Assembly: GCA_033398695.1 (NCBI GenBank)
Contig: CM065804.1
Location: 38,765,501-38,829,500, forward strand
Reading direction: 5' to 3'
Length of the DNA: 64,000 nt
Source of the DNA: Orobanche coerulescens
Lineage: Eukaryota; Streptophyta; Magnoliopsida; Lamiales; Orobanchaceae
Shown: one piece after another, positions 43,126 through 55,230 of the stretch
How the letters are laid out: each line of letters begins with the position of its first letter
Position numbering within the stretch: position 1 is the first letter of the stretch
Translations under genes and position numbers: made by a program
The notes under the pieces: model-generated
Database searches by the model: none
The model's input: the letters and a program-made list of their open reading frames with translations, nothing else
What the model was told of the DNA's origin: nothing

Positions 43126-44058
43126 TGCTCCAATATGTTGATTTAGCTCGTATTTTGTTCGTATTCGTGGTATAAAAAGAAATGCATAAGACTCCCTTTT
43201 ATAGGGTCTAAAAGCACTCCATCTAGTGGGGAGTTAATGCAGATTAAAGTGTCAATAATTCTCCTTAACTCTTCAGCTGAAAGGTTACCTCCATAAATAG
43301 TCTTCTCTAATTCGCACGTCACACTATGGAGTGTGAAGAGTCACATTGAAGCTGGTATAGACCATGTTAGATCAGCTCAGTATCTCAGGCAGCTAGGTCA
43401 AATCACAGCTTAGTATTCAGCCAGCTGGGTTAGTCAGCGCAATACAACTAGTTGGGTAAGTCAACTCGGAGCTCAACTTAGTAGGTGAGGCAGCTGGGTT
43501 CTCAGACCTGGCCAATTTCGTTGGACTTGGCTGCAAAAATTAATATAGTCACAACCCAAGCTCCTAAGGTCCAAGTAACACAAGTCCAGCCCAAAACCCA
43601 ATTGTCAAGAACCAAGAACCAAGATTCAAGGTCCAAGACCCAAAGTCACGCCAATGCCTGTGCCCATGTCCGAGACCGAGCGGAGCCAAGCCGGCCTGTT
43701 GGTGAGCGACGGCGGCGCGCGTGCATGTGTGGGCTTCACAGCACTGGCCCACTAGTGTATACTACTAGCTTGTTGAACTACCCATACACCTTCGTACTAA
43801 TAAGCTAGTCAGGAAAGCTTTAAGTTTCCAATGTGGGATGACCCTTCATATCCCACTTTAACTCTTGTCCATTTTAACTAAATGGCCAACTTTGATCATT
43901 TACTCATCAAAAATTGGTTTTGACAAAAATAAAATCTTACATTTACCTCGAAATGTAGATTCACAATTTATTGTTTAATTTTCAAGAATTTAATATTTAT
44001 TATCATTAAATGGATCAAATTGAGTCAAAAATCATTTTCCTTAAACCAATTTCTATTA
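43126..44058 (-). repeat. Tork 3' LTR
   Basis: 933 bp. On the minus strand it should begin TGTTGGAAATTGG; this copy reads TAATAGAAATTGG. A tract CTCATGTGGGGGAT (44059-44072, minus strand) directly precedes it, as a polypurine tract should. U3 is rich in CAGCTG and AGCTGGGTT motifs (about 43330-43510). 44073-44510 is degraded pol end and 3' flank. Confidence 0.85.
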
Positions 44059-44509
44059 ATCCCCCACATGAGTGGAAGTAAATGCATGCATGAATGCAGA
44101 CTCACATACCCACTTTCCACAAAATACTCCTGCATGGGGAAAGGGTAGTTCGTAGCTTTAAACCTTCCTTAATAAAATATCATCAGATATACCAGCGGCT
44201 TAATGGACACATTGTCGTGAACTAATCCTCCTTGTTGTATATCGAGTCAACGACACTTACATAACAATGTCTCCACACCTTCTATTCTCATAGTTGTGTC
44301 CGTTTTGGCCATGGATAACATTCTTAGTTTCCTAATTGTTTATTCAAGATGGACCATCCTCAAAATTAGATAGGAGGTCTCTTTTAATAAAATACCCTTC
44401 AATACTTTTTCTTTTCAAGGACAGAGAACCATTAAAAGTCCAGATAATTGACCTCACCACATTAATAAGACTCAGCACTTATACTGCTCTATAGGGATGG
44501 ATTTGTAAT

Positions 44510-45060
44510 AAGTGCTTTCAAACTTTCGCAACTTTTGAACCAGGTCTCTGGGATATCCAGTCTTCAAGGTTGGGTACCACTATGATCGTTCTTTTAAGAT
44601 GTGGATTTTAATATTTCCTGTAGTAGTTTATAAAATTGATCTCTATTCAAACCTTTTGATCCGCCAAATTATCATTGACCTCATGTAGTCAATGGATATA
44701 GATCCATTTTTGATCAATTACCGCACAATATTATGTCTCCGATGAATGTGGTGAGCTTTATCATTATACATGAGGCTCTGTGCTGTTCCAATTGTAGCTT
44801 GGCTATCGCAATAGATCATAACACTGGGCACGGGCTTCTTCCAGCATGGAATATCATTAAAAAAGTTACAAAGATATTCATTATTCTCTGGGTTTATTTG
44901 AGCTATAAACTCTGATTCCATGGTAGATCGGGATATACAAGACTGCTTGCTTGATTTCCACGACATGGCTCCACCCCCAATACGAAACACATACCCACTT
45001 GCAGAATAAGAGTCTTTCATGTATGAAATACAATTCACATCATATATCCTTCCAACAATG
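44510..45060 (-). pseudogene. Tork RNase H
   Basis: The frame 45038-44718 carries [29 protein letters not shown], the CDSQA motif with catalytic Asp, and the K.HHIHRRH box. Similarity continues past a stop to about 44510 (GYPRDL-like end). Confidence 0.87.
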
Positions 45061-45129
45061 CAGGATAATTACTATGAAATAGTCCATAACTTAGGGTGTA
45101 CTTTAAGTATCTTAGAACCCTAGTAAATG

Positions 45130-46184
45130 CAATCCCATGATCTTTACTCGGATTACTCGTGAACCTATTCAACCTGTTCCCACAAATGCCAAATATGGCC
45201 TTGTACAAGTCGTAATCTACATTAGGCTTCTGATTACTCTTAAATATTCGACTTGAGCCATTGGATCACTTATATTCTTACTCACGTGCACACTGGTATC
45301 AACGAGTGTTTTTACAGGTGGGCTGTTAAAAGCGTTGAACTTCTTGAGCACTTTCTCAATAAAATGAGATTGTAAAAAGAAGATACCTTCTGATGTTCTG
45401 CTAATTACAATTCCAAGAATTAAATCAGCTAAACCCAAATCCTTCATATCAAAGTTTCGACTCAATATCCTTTTTTTATTCTCAATTATTTCATTGCTAC
45501 TTTCCATGATCAACATATCGTCTACATATAGAAAGACTATGAAAAATGATTCAGGTGCGCCTTTAATATATATATACAGTTATCACATTCGTTAATTTTG
45601 AATCCATTTGCCAACATAGTTGTGTCAAACTTCACATGCCATTGTTGAGGAGCTTGTTTTAGTCCATACAATAACTTCAAAGGTCTACAGACTTTCTTTT
45701 CCTGACTAGGTGCAATGAAACCTGCAGGGTGTTCCATATAAATTTCTTCTTCTAATTCACCATTCAAGAACACAGTTCTCACATCCATTTGATGAATCTC
45801 GAGGTTGTGCCTTGCATCCATAACAATAAGCATTCAAACGAAAGTTATTCTGGTTACTGGTGAATATGTATTGAAGAAATCATATCCTTCTTTCTGTTTA
45901 AACCCTTTGGAAACAAGTCGGGCCTTAAACTTTTCTATTGACCCATCATCTCTATATTTCCTCTTTAGGATCCATTTACATCCTAAAGACTTGCATCCTG
46001 ATAGGAGATCAACCAGTTTCCAAGTATAACTTGACATATAAATCGCTTCTTTCCAAAAAAGAGCGTCAAGACTAGCATTAGCTTCCTGTATAATCTTTGG
46101 ATCATCATCAATTGCATAAGTCACAAAATCAAGACCAAGTGACTTAGCTATTTGAGCTATCATAATCTTGTCTTGGCTCTTCAT
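45130..46184 (-). pseudogene. Tork reverse transcriptase
   Basis: Frames 46184-45834, 45833-45537 and 45516-45217 follow in order: WKLVDL and [56 protein letters not shown], and the region after the catalytic motif (DLGLADLILGIVI). The YVDD box near 45517-45530 reads YVDDM-like on the minus strand. One or two shifts separate the frames. Confidence 0.88.
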
Positions 46185-46239
46185 TCATAAGATTTGAACT
46201 ACTTGCAGTTTCAAGAGTTATTTTGTTTGAGCTTGTCAC

Positions 46240-47314
46240 ACTCCTCTCTTTGTAAGGATAAATATTTTCAAAGAAAATAGCGTTTCTAAACTCAATGACA
46301 GTTCCCTCATGCATATAGAGAATTTTAGATTTAAGAATTAGAAATCAATATGCACTACTGATGCATAACCTATGAATATGCAGTCAACTGTCTTTGGGCC
46401 AATTCTTACTTGTTTTGTTTCAGGCACTTCAACCTTTGCCAAACACCCCCACACTTTAAGATATTTGAAAGAAGGCTTGCGCCCTTTCCGTAACTAATAC
46501 GGAGTTTTATCTTTTCCTTTATGTGGCACTTTATTCAGAATGTGGTTAGCTACAAGAATAGCTTCCCCCCACATGTTCTGCAGTAATCTTGAACTTATTA
46601 ATAAGGCATTCATCATTTCTTTCAGTGTTCCATTTTTTTGTTCAGAAACTCCATTTGACTGAGGAGCATAAGCAGCAGCCGTTTGATGAATTCTGCTTGA
46701 ATCAGCACATAATTGTTCAAATATTTCTACATACTCACCACCTCGGTCACTTTGAGCTGCTTTTATTTTATAATTCAGTTGTTTTTCAGCCTCATTTTAT
46801 TACATGTTAAAGGCCTCGATCGTTTCATCTTTGGCTCTCAAAAGAAACACATAGCAATATCTTGTGCAAGCATTTATAAAAGTGACAAAGTACTTTTACC
46901 TCCTCTAGTTTGTACAAATTTTAAGTCACATGAGCGTGAATTAATTCTAGAGGAGTAGTATTCCTTTCCACCAAATGAAAAGGTAATTTAGCCATTTTTG
47001 CTTCAACACATACTTTGCATTTCTTGTTAAGTTTAACATGGGCTTTAGGAATCAATTCTAGATTAATTAGTCTTCTAATCGATTTTAGACCAACATATCC
47101 CAATCTAGAAATATGAACACTCGAGTAAGTAAAAGAAAGAAGGAGCATTTATAATATTATTATTTTTATTCTTGCCTTCACGGCTTAAAGGCATTACATT
47201 CATTTTGAATAATCCCTTGTCAAGATAACCTCGACCAAGGAACATTCCAGAATTGCTCATAATAAATGTTTCGGACTCAAAACTAGTCTAAACCCATGAC
47301 CATGTAGTAGAGAC
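46240..47314 (-). pseudogene. Tork integrase and pre-integrase domain
   Basis: On the minus strand the pre-integrase part (47148-46921) has [19 protein letters not shown] and [11 protein letters not shown]. The core has SDRGGEY (about 46740-46760) and the Glu region PQSNGVSEQKNGTLKEM (about 46620-46670). The segment stops at the insertion at 47315; the remaining N-terminal part lies beyond 53757. Confidence 0.87.
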
Positions 47315-47986
47315 GGTTGGGAAAACAATGTTGTTTTGATAATTACCAAACAACAAAGCTTCATACAGCAAGCTAGCATACATCAAGATGATAAATGTCC
47401 AGCATACAACAAGCAGCTGTATCGAAAAGTCGATCAAAGTTGTCGGTTCTGTATCAAAGACATTTTCATAGCGCCAGCATACAGCGAGCTCTCGCGTTGC
47501 CAAAATACAGCAACAAAGTCTAAGTAAATGCCAAGTATGGAAGCTATCCGAATACAACATCTTTCCATACAGCATCGAACTACTCCAATATGCCTACAAC
47601 ATAATTGGATACAGAATTCATATCGGAACAGGACTGAAGATCGTTTGGAAAGGAATCTTTGGTATTCACTAGAAGTCAAGTCCCGTTTGATAAAGAAGTA
47701 TTTAAATACTGAAAGGATAAAGTATTTAAATACTCTAAGCCGACAGAGATCTTCAAATCCCGCAATATCCGGATCTCAGTCTATTCAAGTTAACTATCGA
47801 GTTGTCACGGAATCTTGCTCAACGGATCTATTACGACGGATATATTTCAGAAGGTTATATATATCTCCAGAGCTTGAAGATCAAAAACGGCTGCTGTAAA
47901 ACAAGTGCTTACACGAATATTCAGAGCAAACATATCTCCCAAAAGCATACTACTATTCTGAAAGAAGAGATATACAAGTGCTCAAA

Positions 47987-49446
47987 CACTACTACAAAAA
48001 AGACATTCAACATCGCTCGTTTAACATCGGTTTTGTAAAAACCGATGTTAAAACAGACGTGGTGGCATAATTGAAAATTTTAAAACAAATTAACATCGGT
48101 TCTTCTAAAAACCGATGTTAAATTAATCCATTTCACATCGGTTTAGAAAAACCGATGTTAATTTTTAATTCAACATCGGTTTTTAGAAAAACCGATGTTA
48201 ATTTTTAAATAAAGTTTCCATTTTTTTAAAAAAAGTTTCAGATTTTTTAAAAAATTTAACATCGGTTATACTAAAACCGATGTTAAATTACAAATTAACA
48301 TCGGTTTTTAAAAAAACCGATGTTAAACAATGTTAATTTTTAATTTAACATCTGTTTTTAGAAAAATCGATGTTAATTTGTAATTTAACATCGGTTTTAG
48401 TATAACCGATGTTAAATTTTTTAAAAAATCTGGAACTTTTTTTAAAAAAATCGAAACTTTATTTTTTTTAAAAAATCCGGAATATTAATATTAAAAATTC
48501 GTTGTTTATATTTATTGTTCAAAAATAAAAGGTAAAAATTAGAAGTTTTTATTTAAATTTCGAAAATAAAAAATAAACATTAGTTCGAGAATAAAAAATA
48601 AAAATCGGATGTTTTTATTTAAAGTTCGAAAATAGAAAATAAAAATCAGATGTTTTTATTTAAAGTTTTGAAAAAAAAAGTGGAATATTATTTTTTTATA
48701 AATAAATAAAAATTGAATTATTATATATATTTTTAAAAACCTGCTAGTTTTTGTTTTTGTAATTTTTTACTCTTCATAAAAAACTATTTTATATTATTAC
48801 AAAAAATCTAAAAATAAAAAAAAACAGATTAAATATTAATTATAAATCAGATCCATATTTTTTAATTTTTTATTTTTTATTTTCGATCTTTAAATAAAAA
48901 CATCCGACTTTTAATGTTAATATTCTAGATTTTTTAAAAAAAATAAATTTTCGATTTGTTAATATATATATATATTTATATTAAATTATCTATATTTATA
49001 TAAATTTATAAATATATATAGTATATAAATATATCACATAGCAAAAAATATACAAGAAGTTCATCTGGCGGAGTGGTAATATCACACTTCCACAAGCAAG
49101 AGGTGGTGAGTTCGAAACCCAGCAACAACGAAATTTAATGGTATTTGTTGTAGGTGGGGAAGGGGGTCAAAAGTGCGGGTGGTTGGGGAGAGTGTCTGGG
49201 TTAGGGTTGGGTTGGGCTATTTGGGTTAGCCATGATCCGATAAAATTTTAAAATCGCGAAATTTAACATCGGTTGTCCCAGAACCGATGTTAAATATCGC
49301 GATATTAAAATTAACATCGGTTTTTATAACAACCGATGTTAAAATCGAAGTTTAACATCGGTTATTAGAAACCGATGTTAATTTTAACATCGCGACATTT
49401 AACATCGGTTCCAAAACCGATGTTAAATGTCTGTTTTGTAGTAGTG
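47987..49446 (+). mobile_element. Small non-autonomous CACTA element
   Basis: Ends CACTACTACAAAA and TTTTGTAGTAGTG are perfect inverted repeats. A 3-bp duplication AAA flanks both sides, and the empty site exists in the right LTR near 53216. Twelve palindromic units of ACATCGGTT...AACCGATGT line the ends: eight at about 48020-48420 and four at 49262-49426. The middle is AT-rich with no transposase frame, plus a tRNA-like stretch and a G-rich stretch (about 49155-49230). Confidence 0.93.
49060..49130 (+). ncRNA. tRNA-like / SINE-like segment inside the CACTA derivative
   Basis: An A-box-like TGGCGGAGTGG (49066-49076) and a B box GAGTTCGAAACCC (49108-49120) are spaced as in a tRNA gene, with AAGCAAGAGG before the B box. 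This resembles the tRNA-derived head of plant SINEs. A complete cloverleaf and anticodon were not confirmed, so it is probably a tRNA pseudogene or SINE remnant. Confidence 0.45.
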
Positions 49447-50046
49447 AAAATGGTGAACAACACATCATCAGCTAAAAGCTTAGAAAGTTAAAGCTATTGT
49501 TCAAACCATCGTTCTATCCATGAACAAACCCATCAGCCCTGTGTGGACTGAGAAAGCCTTGCTTTTCTTGAACTGTGTGTGACGGATCAACATTGAAGAG
49601 ATGAAGCTTCGGAACTGTGCGTGAAGAAGCCAGTTAAGTGGAAGCTTTAACCATTCTGTGTGAATGGTTGAAAGCGACAGTCTTTGTATCTGTGTAAACG
49701 ATACAAGGATAGGTTTGATTATAAATACATAATTGTGTATGCAGTATTTAAAATAAACGTTTTCCTCATGTGTGGAGGACCAATGGACGTAGAGGGGTTT
49801 ACCTCAAACCTTTTAATACTATGTTATTTACCTTTTGTCGTTACTGTTTTCATAAATTGTGATTTATATAAGTATACACTACAAAACCCTGTACGCACCA
49901 AGCTAACAGGAGATTAGACCGAGTTGTTGTATCGACAGCAACTTACTGTTTTAAGACTTCCGCTACGCACTCTAATTTAGAAAATCGTACAGCTTGTTGC
50001 TTAAATACTTTCAGGGCTGTATTCTGTATACTTTGGGACCAAAAAG

Positions 50047-50058
50047 TGGTATTGGAGC
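50047..50058 (+). other. Possible primer-binding site of the GAG-only copia element
   Basis: TGGTATTGGAGC matches the copia initiator-Met primer site TGGTATCAGAGC at 10 of 12 positions. It is 57 bases past the end of LTR homology rather than adjacent. Either the right LTR has lost its last part, or the site is displaced. Confidence 0.5.
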
Positions 50059-50154
50059 GGTTGATTCTAAAAAGAATTAGTCGTATTTTTAACCGAATCA
50101 GATCCTAAATCACTTATTTTTCGAAAACAATTCATCTTTCTTATTTCCTCACAT

Positions 50155-51003
50155 ATGGATATCTCATTAATAAGCAAGGTACCTATGTTTTCAATTAATG
50201 AGTTTGATGACTGGAGAAACAGGATGAAGAACAAACTCAAGGCCTTCATTGGAAAATCAAAAGCTACACCCGCATCAACAAAGACTGAGTGTCTTCAGGT
50301 GGTCACTGACAGTGACTCGTCTGATGATGAGCTAGAATATAGAGCCTACATGTGCTCTATGGCCAAAGTTAATGAAGAAAATGAAGACGGCGATGATGAT
50401 GAGGTAAGCTCTACCTCAACTATTCCTGTAAATACATCTCATACATTTGAAAATATGTTGAATGAATTTAATAACATTCAAAAGGCCCATGAGATATTGA
50501 AAAGAGAAAACATACAGCTTGAAGTTTTGAACCTAGAACTGAAGGAAGAAAACGACTTGCTGAAGGATAATTACGAAAATATGTCAATCGATTGCGAAAA
50601 CAGCAAAGTCAATTTAGAAAAACTCATGGAGAGCAATCATCAACTTGCTCACGATCTAAATGAGACTAAGTCTCATCTTGAAAGTAAGACAAATGATTTG
50701 GCTCTACTCAAAGCCAAAGTAAAATCTCTCGAGAAACACGAAGGAGAATTAGAGACAATCTTGAATTCTTTCGAGAAATCCACTCATAGAATGGAAGAGA
50801 TCCTAAGCACTGGGCAATATCCTCATGATAAACGTGGCTTAGGGTACAACTCGTTCTCCAACAAAGGAAAATCTAGTACGGTATTCGTCAGAAGTGTGGA
50901 ACCCATTCCTATATCGGAAGAAATTCCAAGCCCTGTGAAGGAACCCGTTGCACCGCGAACTGCAAAAGCCGCCATTCCGCCACCACAGTCATATTCCAAA
51001 TAG
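50155..51003 (+). CDS. Gag-like protein of the GAG-only copia element
   Basis: A 282-codon open frame. The N-terminus VPMFSINEFDDWRNRMKNKLKAF resembles the start of a copia Gag (the FDG.NF..WK.RM region). The middle (about residues 95-225) is a strong coiled coil typical of Gag C-terminal regions in SIRE-like elements. No zinc knuckle is present in the open part. Degraded Gag-like sequence, Gln/Arg/Tyr-rich and then VWQIWLPKG, continues to about 51475. No protease, integrase or RT follows. Confidence 0.7.
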   Translation: MDISLISKVPMFSINEFDDWRNRMKNKLKAFIGKSKATPASTKTECLQVVTDSDSSDDELEYRAYMCSMAKVNEENEDGDDDEVSSTSTIPVNTSHTFENMLNEFNNIQKAHEILKRENIQLEVLNLELKEENDLLKDNYENMSIDCENSKVNLEKLMESNHQLAHDLNETKSHLESKTNDLALLKAKVKSLEKHEGELETILNSFEKSTHRMEEILSTGQYPHDKRGLGYNSFSNKGKSSTVFVRSVEPIPISEEIPSPVKEPVAPRTAKAAIPPPQSYSK

Positions 51004-51475
51004 CGAAATCACCAGTCATTCAGACCTGTAAGGCGTACCCAACAGCATGCTCCCCGAGCATATCAGCAGCGCCAACAGCCGTTCAGAAAGAAGGCTGTAT
51101 CTAAATATCAAAGGCCCGCACGGCAGTACTTTCAGTACAACGCACCTAGATATCAGATACAGGAGCCCCGTTATCCATCAAGAAAATAGGTCGCAACACA
51201 GTATCAACAATGGCTTTGGGAATCCAACTGGAGACCCAAGAGGCAATCTGTAAGACCTATGAAAATGGCTCCACCTCCTAGATGACAATCGTACTAGAAT
51301 AATAACAATAACTCTCGATTTTACATGCGTAATGATCATGATTATTGCAGCTACGTGCATGCTCCACGTAGACATCGCAATAACGGACCAAAAGTAACCT
51401 ACATCAAACCAGTTGCTGTCTGGCAAATTTGGTTACCGAAAGGCACTATCACACCAGGACCCAAATTTACTTGAT

Positions 51476-52545
51476 TTCTATGCTTCGACAAGAATTGGGA
51501 ACGCTACAGCTAGACTCCCTGTAAGGTTTATACTTTTACTCATTAATTGAGGGGGAATGCTGTAAGACCCAAGAATGCAGTATCCACCGTTAGTTATCTG
51601 TACACTCAGTCCATCAAGACAACACTGTAGAACAGAGAAGGCATGAAACCTTCCTACAGCTGATGTGTACACTAATTAAGGGGGAATACAGTACGACCCA
51701 TGAATACAGTATTAATCCGAACATTAATGTAAGAATCGAATCTTGTATGTACCTTTTAAGGGGGAACGCTGTATTATTCGCGGATGCAGTATTTACACTA
51801 CAGGACATCAATTATGCTTGATAGTTTTATTTTATTATGCATTGCAAACAGTTTTAAGTCCGCATGCCCTGTTTTAATATTCAAACATTTTTTATTTAAA
51901 CGCTTTGCATGACATCTGGACTTCACTATCTCAAACAACGTGAATTTAAACTCAACTCAATTTTTATTGCTGCAATCAAACAATTTAAGTATTAAGCTGT
52001 AAGAACGTGTCTGCGAACAGTTCATAGGTTCAGTTGTACTCAACTAGATCACACTGTAAGATTTTGCCTGCGTGCCAATCATAAGTTTAAGATGTAATAC
52101 ACTTCCCTGTTAGATGTTATTACTTTAGAACTTGCCTGCTAGCAGTTCACATTTCTTTTAGACTAAGTACTGAAGACCATATCATTCGCCAGAAGATCAA
52201 GAAGTCTGCTCAAGATATTATCAAAAAGAGGAAAACCATTGGGAAAAACAATTCCTGTATCGAACTCTTCTCAAATTATCAAACATACAGCAAGACTTCG
52301 TATAAGTCATCATACAGCAAGTAGCTGTCCCGAAGATGATCGTAGAGTTGGATAAACTTCCTGTATCTTGCGTTGTCAAACATACAGCAAGATGACAAGT
52401 GCCTCTATCATACATCAGAAGGTTAATTGAACATTCGACAGAAGACCAAGAAGAAAGTCCTCCTATAAAGACGTTTCAAAGAGGTTTTGGCATCAAAGCT
52501 TTGGCATCATCAAGAAGTTTTGAAAATTATCAAAAAGGGGGAAAT
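51476..52545 (+). other. 3' non-coding region with serial polypurine-like tracts
   Basis: AAGGGGGAA-type tracts occur near 51551, 51678, 51758 and 52535. The first three are each followed by GCTGTA/ACAGTA... and GCAGTAT, forming a loose tandem repeat. At about 52200-52400 a diverged copy of the tract plus LTR start (CATTGGGAAAAACAATTCC, then ATACAGCAAG motifs) precedes the real one at 52535-52546. No coding frame. Confidence 0.7.
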
Positions 52546-53757
52546 TGTTGGGAAAACAATATTGTTTTGATAATTACCAAACAACAAAGCTTCATACAGC
52601 AAGCTAGCATACAGCAAGATGATAAATGTCCAGCATACATCAAGCAGCTGTATCAAAAAGTAAATCAAAGTTGTTGGCTCTGTATCAAAGACCTTTTCAT
52701 AGCGCCACCATACAGTGAGCTCTCGCGTTGCCAAAATACAGCAACAAAGTCCAAGTAAATGCCAAGTATGGAAGCTATCCGAATACAGCATCTTTCCATA
52801 CACCATCGAACTACTCCAATATGCCTACAACATAATTGGATACAACATTCATATCGGAACAGGACTGAAGGCCGTTTGGAAAGGAATCTTTGGTATTCAC
52901 TATAAGTCAAGTCCCGTTTGATAAAGAAGTATTTAAATACTGAAAGGATAAAGTATTTAAATATTGTAAGCCAGCAGAGATCTTCAAATCCCGCAATATC
53001 CGGATCTCAGTCTATTCAAGTTAACTATCGAGTTGTCACGGAATCTTGCTCAACGGATCTATTACAACGGATATATTTCAGAAGGCTATATATATCTCCA
53101 GAGCTTAAAGATCAAAAACGGCTGCTGTAAAACAAGTGCTTACACGAATATTCAGAGCAAACATATCTCCAAAAAGTATACTGCTATTCTGAAAGAAGAG
53201 ATATACAAGTGCTCAAAATCGTGAACAGCACATCATCAGCTAAAAGCTCAGAAAGTTAAAGTTGTTGTTCAAACCATCGTTCTATCCTTGAACAAACCCA
53301 TTAGCCCTGTGTGGACTGAGAAAGCCTTGCTTTTCCTGAACTGTGTGTGATGGATCAGCATTGAAGAGACGAAGCTTCGGAATTGTGTGTGAAGAAGCCA
53401 GTCAAGTGGAAGCTTTAACCGATCTGTGTGAGTGGTTGAAAGCGACAGTATTTGTATCTGTGTGAACGATACAAGGATATGTTTGATTATAAATACATAG
53501 TTATATACGCACTATTTATAATAAACGTTTTACTCCTGTGTGTAGGACCAGTGGACGTAGAGGGGTTTACCTGGAACCACTTTAATACTGTCTTATTTAC
53601 CTTTTGTCGTTACTGTTTTCATAAACTGTGATTTATATAAACATACACTGCAAAACCCTGTACGCACCAAGCTAACAGGAGATTAGACCGAGTTGCTGTA
53701 TCGACAGCAACTTACTGTTTTAAGACTTCCTCTACGCACTCCAATTTAGAAAATCGT
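52546..53757 (+). repeat. Right LTR of the GAG-only copia element
   Basis: 1212 bp starting TGTTGGGAAAAC and ending in AAATCGTA, where Tork sequence resumes. It lacks the CACTA insertion and so provides the empty site. It ends short of the CA expected for an LTR. Confidence 0.85.
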
Positions 53758-53764
53758 AAAGCTC

Positions 53765-54912
53765 CTTTCCAGAGGTCAGCTTTAAGACCACGTTCCCCAC
53801 ACCTGCAATCATAGAAGAAGTAGAGTTTTCCATATGCAATTTTCTGGCATCAGTAATAGTGTAGGAAGAGAGCATGTCCTTATCAGAATAAACATGACGA
53901 GTAGCCCCAGTATCAACATACTAGGTGTGGTGATTCTCCACCATATTAGCTGTAATCACCATAGATGAGACCTCCTCGTCCAGCTCCTCAACCATTGCTA
54001 ACGGCTCTAGTTTTGTCATGTCAACATCGCCATATTCAACCACATTAGCAAATCACTTGCCTTTGTTTTGCTAACTATTTAACTTAAGTGGCAAGCTCCA
54101 GTCCTTAGCCTTATGGTTCGGCTTACCACATTTGTGGCAATTTCTATTAAATTTCTTTGTCTTAGAAGGATTTTTTTTTATCTTGAACATGGTTCAGTTT
54201 TCTCTTTCTGCTAGAGGATCCATGTTCGAGCAAGTTATCTTTGGCCTCCATAGGACCTCTCTTGGATTTAGAATCAGACTTTCGATTGTCTTCCTCAATT
54301 TTGAGTCGAAGAACCGAGCTTAACTCATTTCCTTTCTTTTGTGTTTCCGGTCATTATTAAAGTCCTTCCAACTTGGAGGCAACTTCTCAATTACCATCCC
54401 CACAACAAACGGTTCAGAAAAAACCATTCATTCATCACTTATTTCATGCACAATCATTACTATCGGACTTGTTCAATAACCATTTTGAAGTACGTCATCT
54501 GAAAGTCCAGGTAGCATTCGATCACGAACTTTTTGGCTCCAGCATTATCGGTTTTGTACCTTTTCTCCAAAGAATTCAAGAGCTCTTTGGAGGTATTGAT
54601 TTAATTATACACATTGTACAGAGAATCAACCAGTCTGTTCAAGATCGTATTACGGCACATGAAGTCGCCGTTACACCACGTATCGTAAGCAATGTGCTTC
54701 GTACGATCAGTTTTCGTCTCACTGACCACAGGATGGTCATTCTTTAGGTAAATAGCAAGCCCAAAGTTAGTAAGGTGAAACAACATCTTTTGCTGCCATC
54801 TCTTAATATAAAGACCTGATAATTTCTCGAGTTTCTCACCCTGCAATGCAATAGTAGGTGCAGCATAAATGTTGGCAGTAGCAGCAGTGGCAGCCTCAGT
54901 ATCGATCATCAT
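53765..54912 (-). pseudogene. Tork Gag and protease
   Basis: The Gag N-terminus (54912-54601) has LQGEKLEKLSG and WQQKMLFHLTN, typical of Tork Gag. A zinc knuckle near 54080-54130 reads CHKCGKPNHKAKDW, with Trp where the last Cys should be. The copia protease motif YVDTGATRHVY lies near 53900-53940. Several stops and shifts are present. The segment ends at the nested element; the frame continues at 47314. Confidence 0.85.
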
Positions 54913-55230
54913 TAGAAATTACAGAAAATAAATATTGTCTTATGATTGTTGGTTCTGTGAATTTTCAACAACGTAATTACAGTAAAATTATGAATAAAGA
55001 TAACTTATTACAATTATAGTAAATAAAAAAACTCGAATAAAGTACAACTTAGCAGAGCCGAGTAAAACTCTTTCCGTAAGATAATTTTGCCCCCATATCA
55101 GGGCACACAACTCAGGAAAGATTTCCCCAGGATACAACTGCCATGTTCTGAGTTAGGTTCTTTCTAAAATTCATAACTCCGACAAACGTTCAAGTGGCGA
55201 AAATTGGGAATGAAAAGCAAGAAGAAAATA
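54913..55230 (-). other. Tork 5' leader without recognisable primer-binding site
   Basis: 318 bases between the 5' LTR and Gag. A TGGTATCAGAGC-type site expected next to the LTR is absent. Instead AAATA (55226-55230), identical to the outer target duplication, abuts the LTR. Confidence 0.6.

Larger units (their letters stand above)
47315..49989 (+). repeat. Left LTR of the GAG-only copia element, split by a CACTA derivative
   Basis: Starts GGTTGGGAAAACAAT (first base of TGTTGGG mutated) and matches the right LTR up to AAAATCGTA at 49989. Interrupted at 47987-49446. Contains many CATACAGCAAG-type motifs in its first 250 bp. Confidence 0.85.
47315..53757 (+). mobile_element. GAG-only copia derivative (non-autonomous, SIRE-like LTR style)
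   Basis: Two matching LTR copies (47315-49989 including a 1.46-kb insertion; 52546-53757) flank an interior with a gag-like ORF and no pol. Excluding the insertion the copies are 1211 and 1212 bp. The right copy is preceded by a polypurine tract (AAAAAGGGGGAAAT). A primer-site-like TGGTATTGGAGC is at 50047-50058. No clear target duplication was found: GAGAC before the left LTR has no match after the right one. It would depend on copia enzymes made elsewhere. Confidence 0.85.

Noticed and set aside
49178..49230. Interstitial telomere repeat
   Set aside because: The G-rich tract has one TTAGGG-like unit, not tandem TTTAGGG copies.
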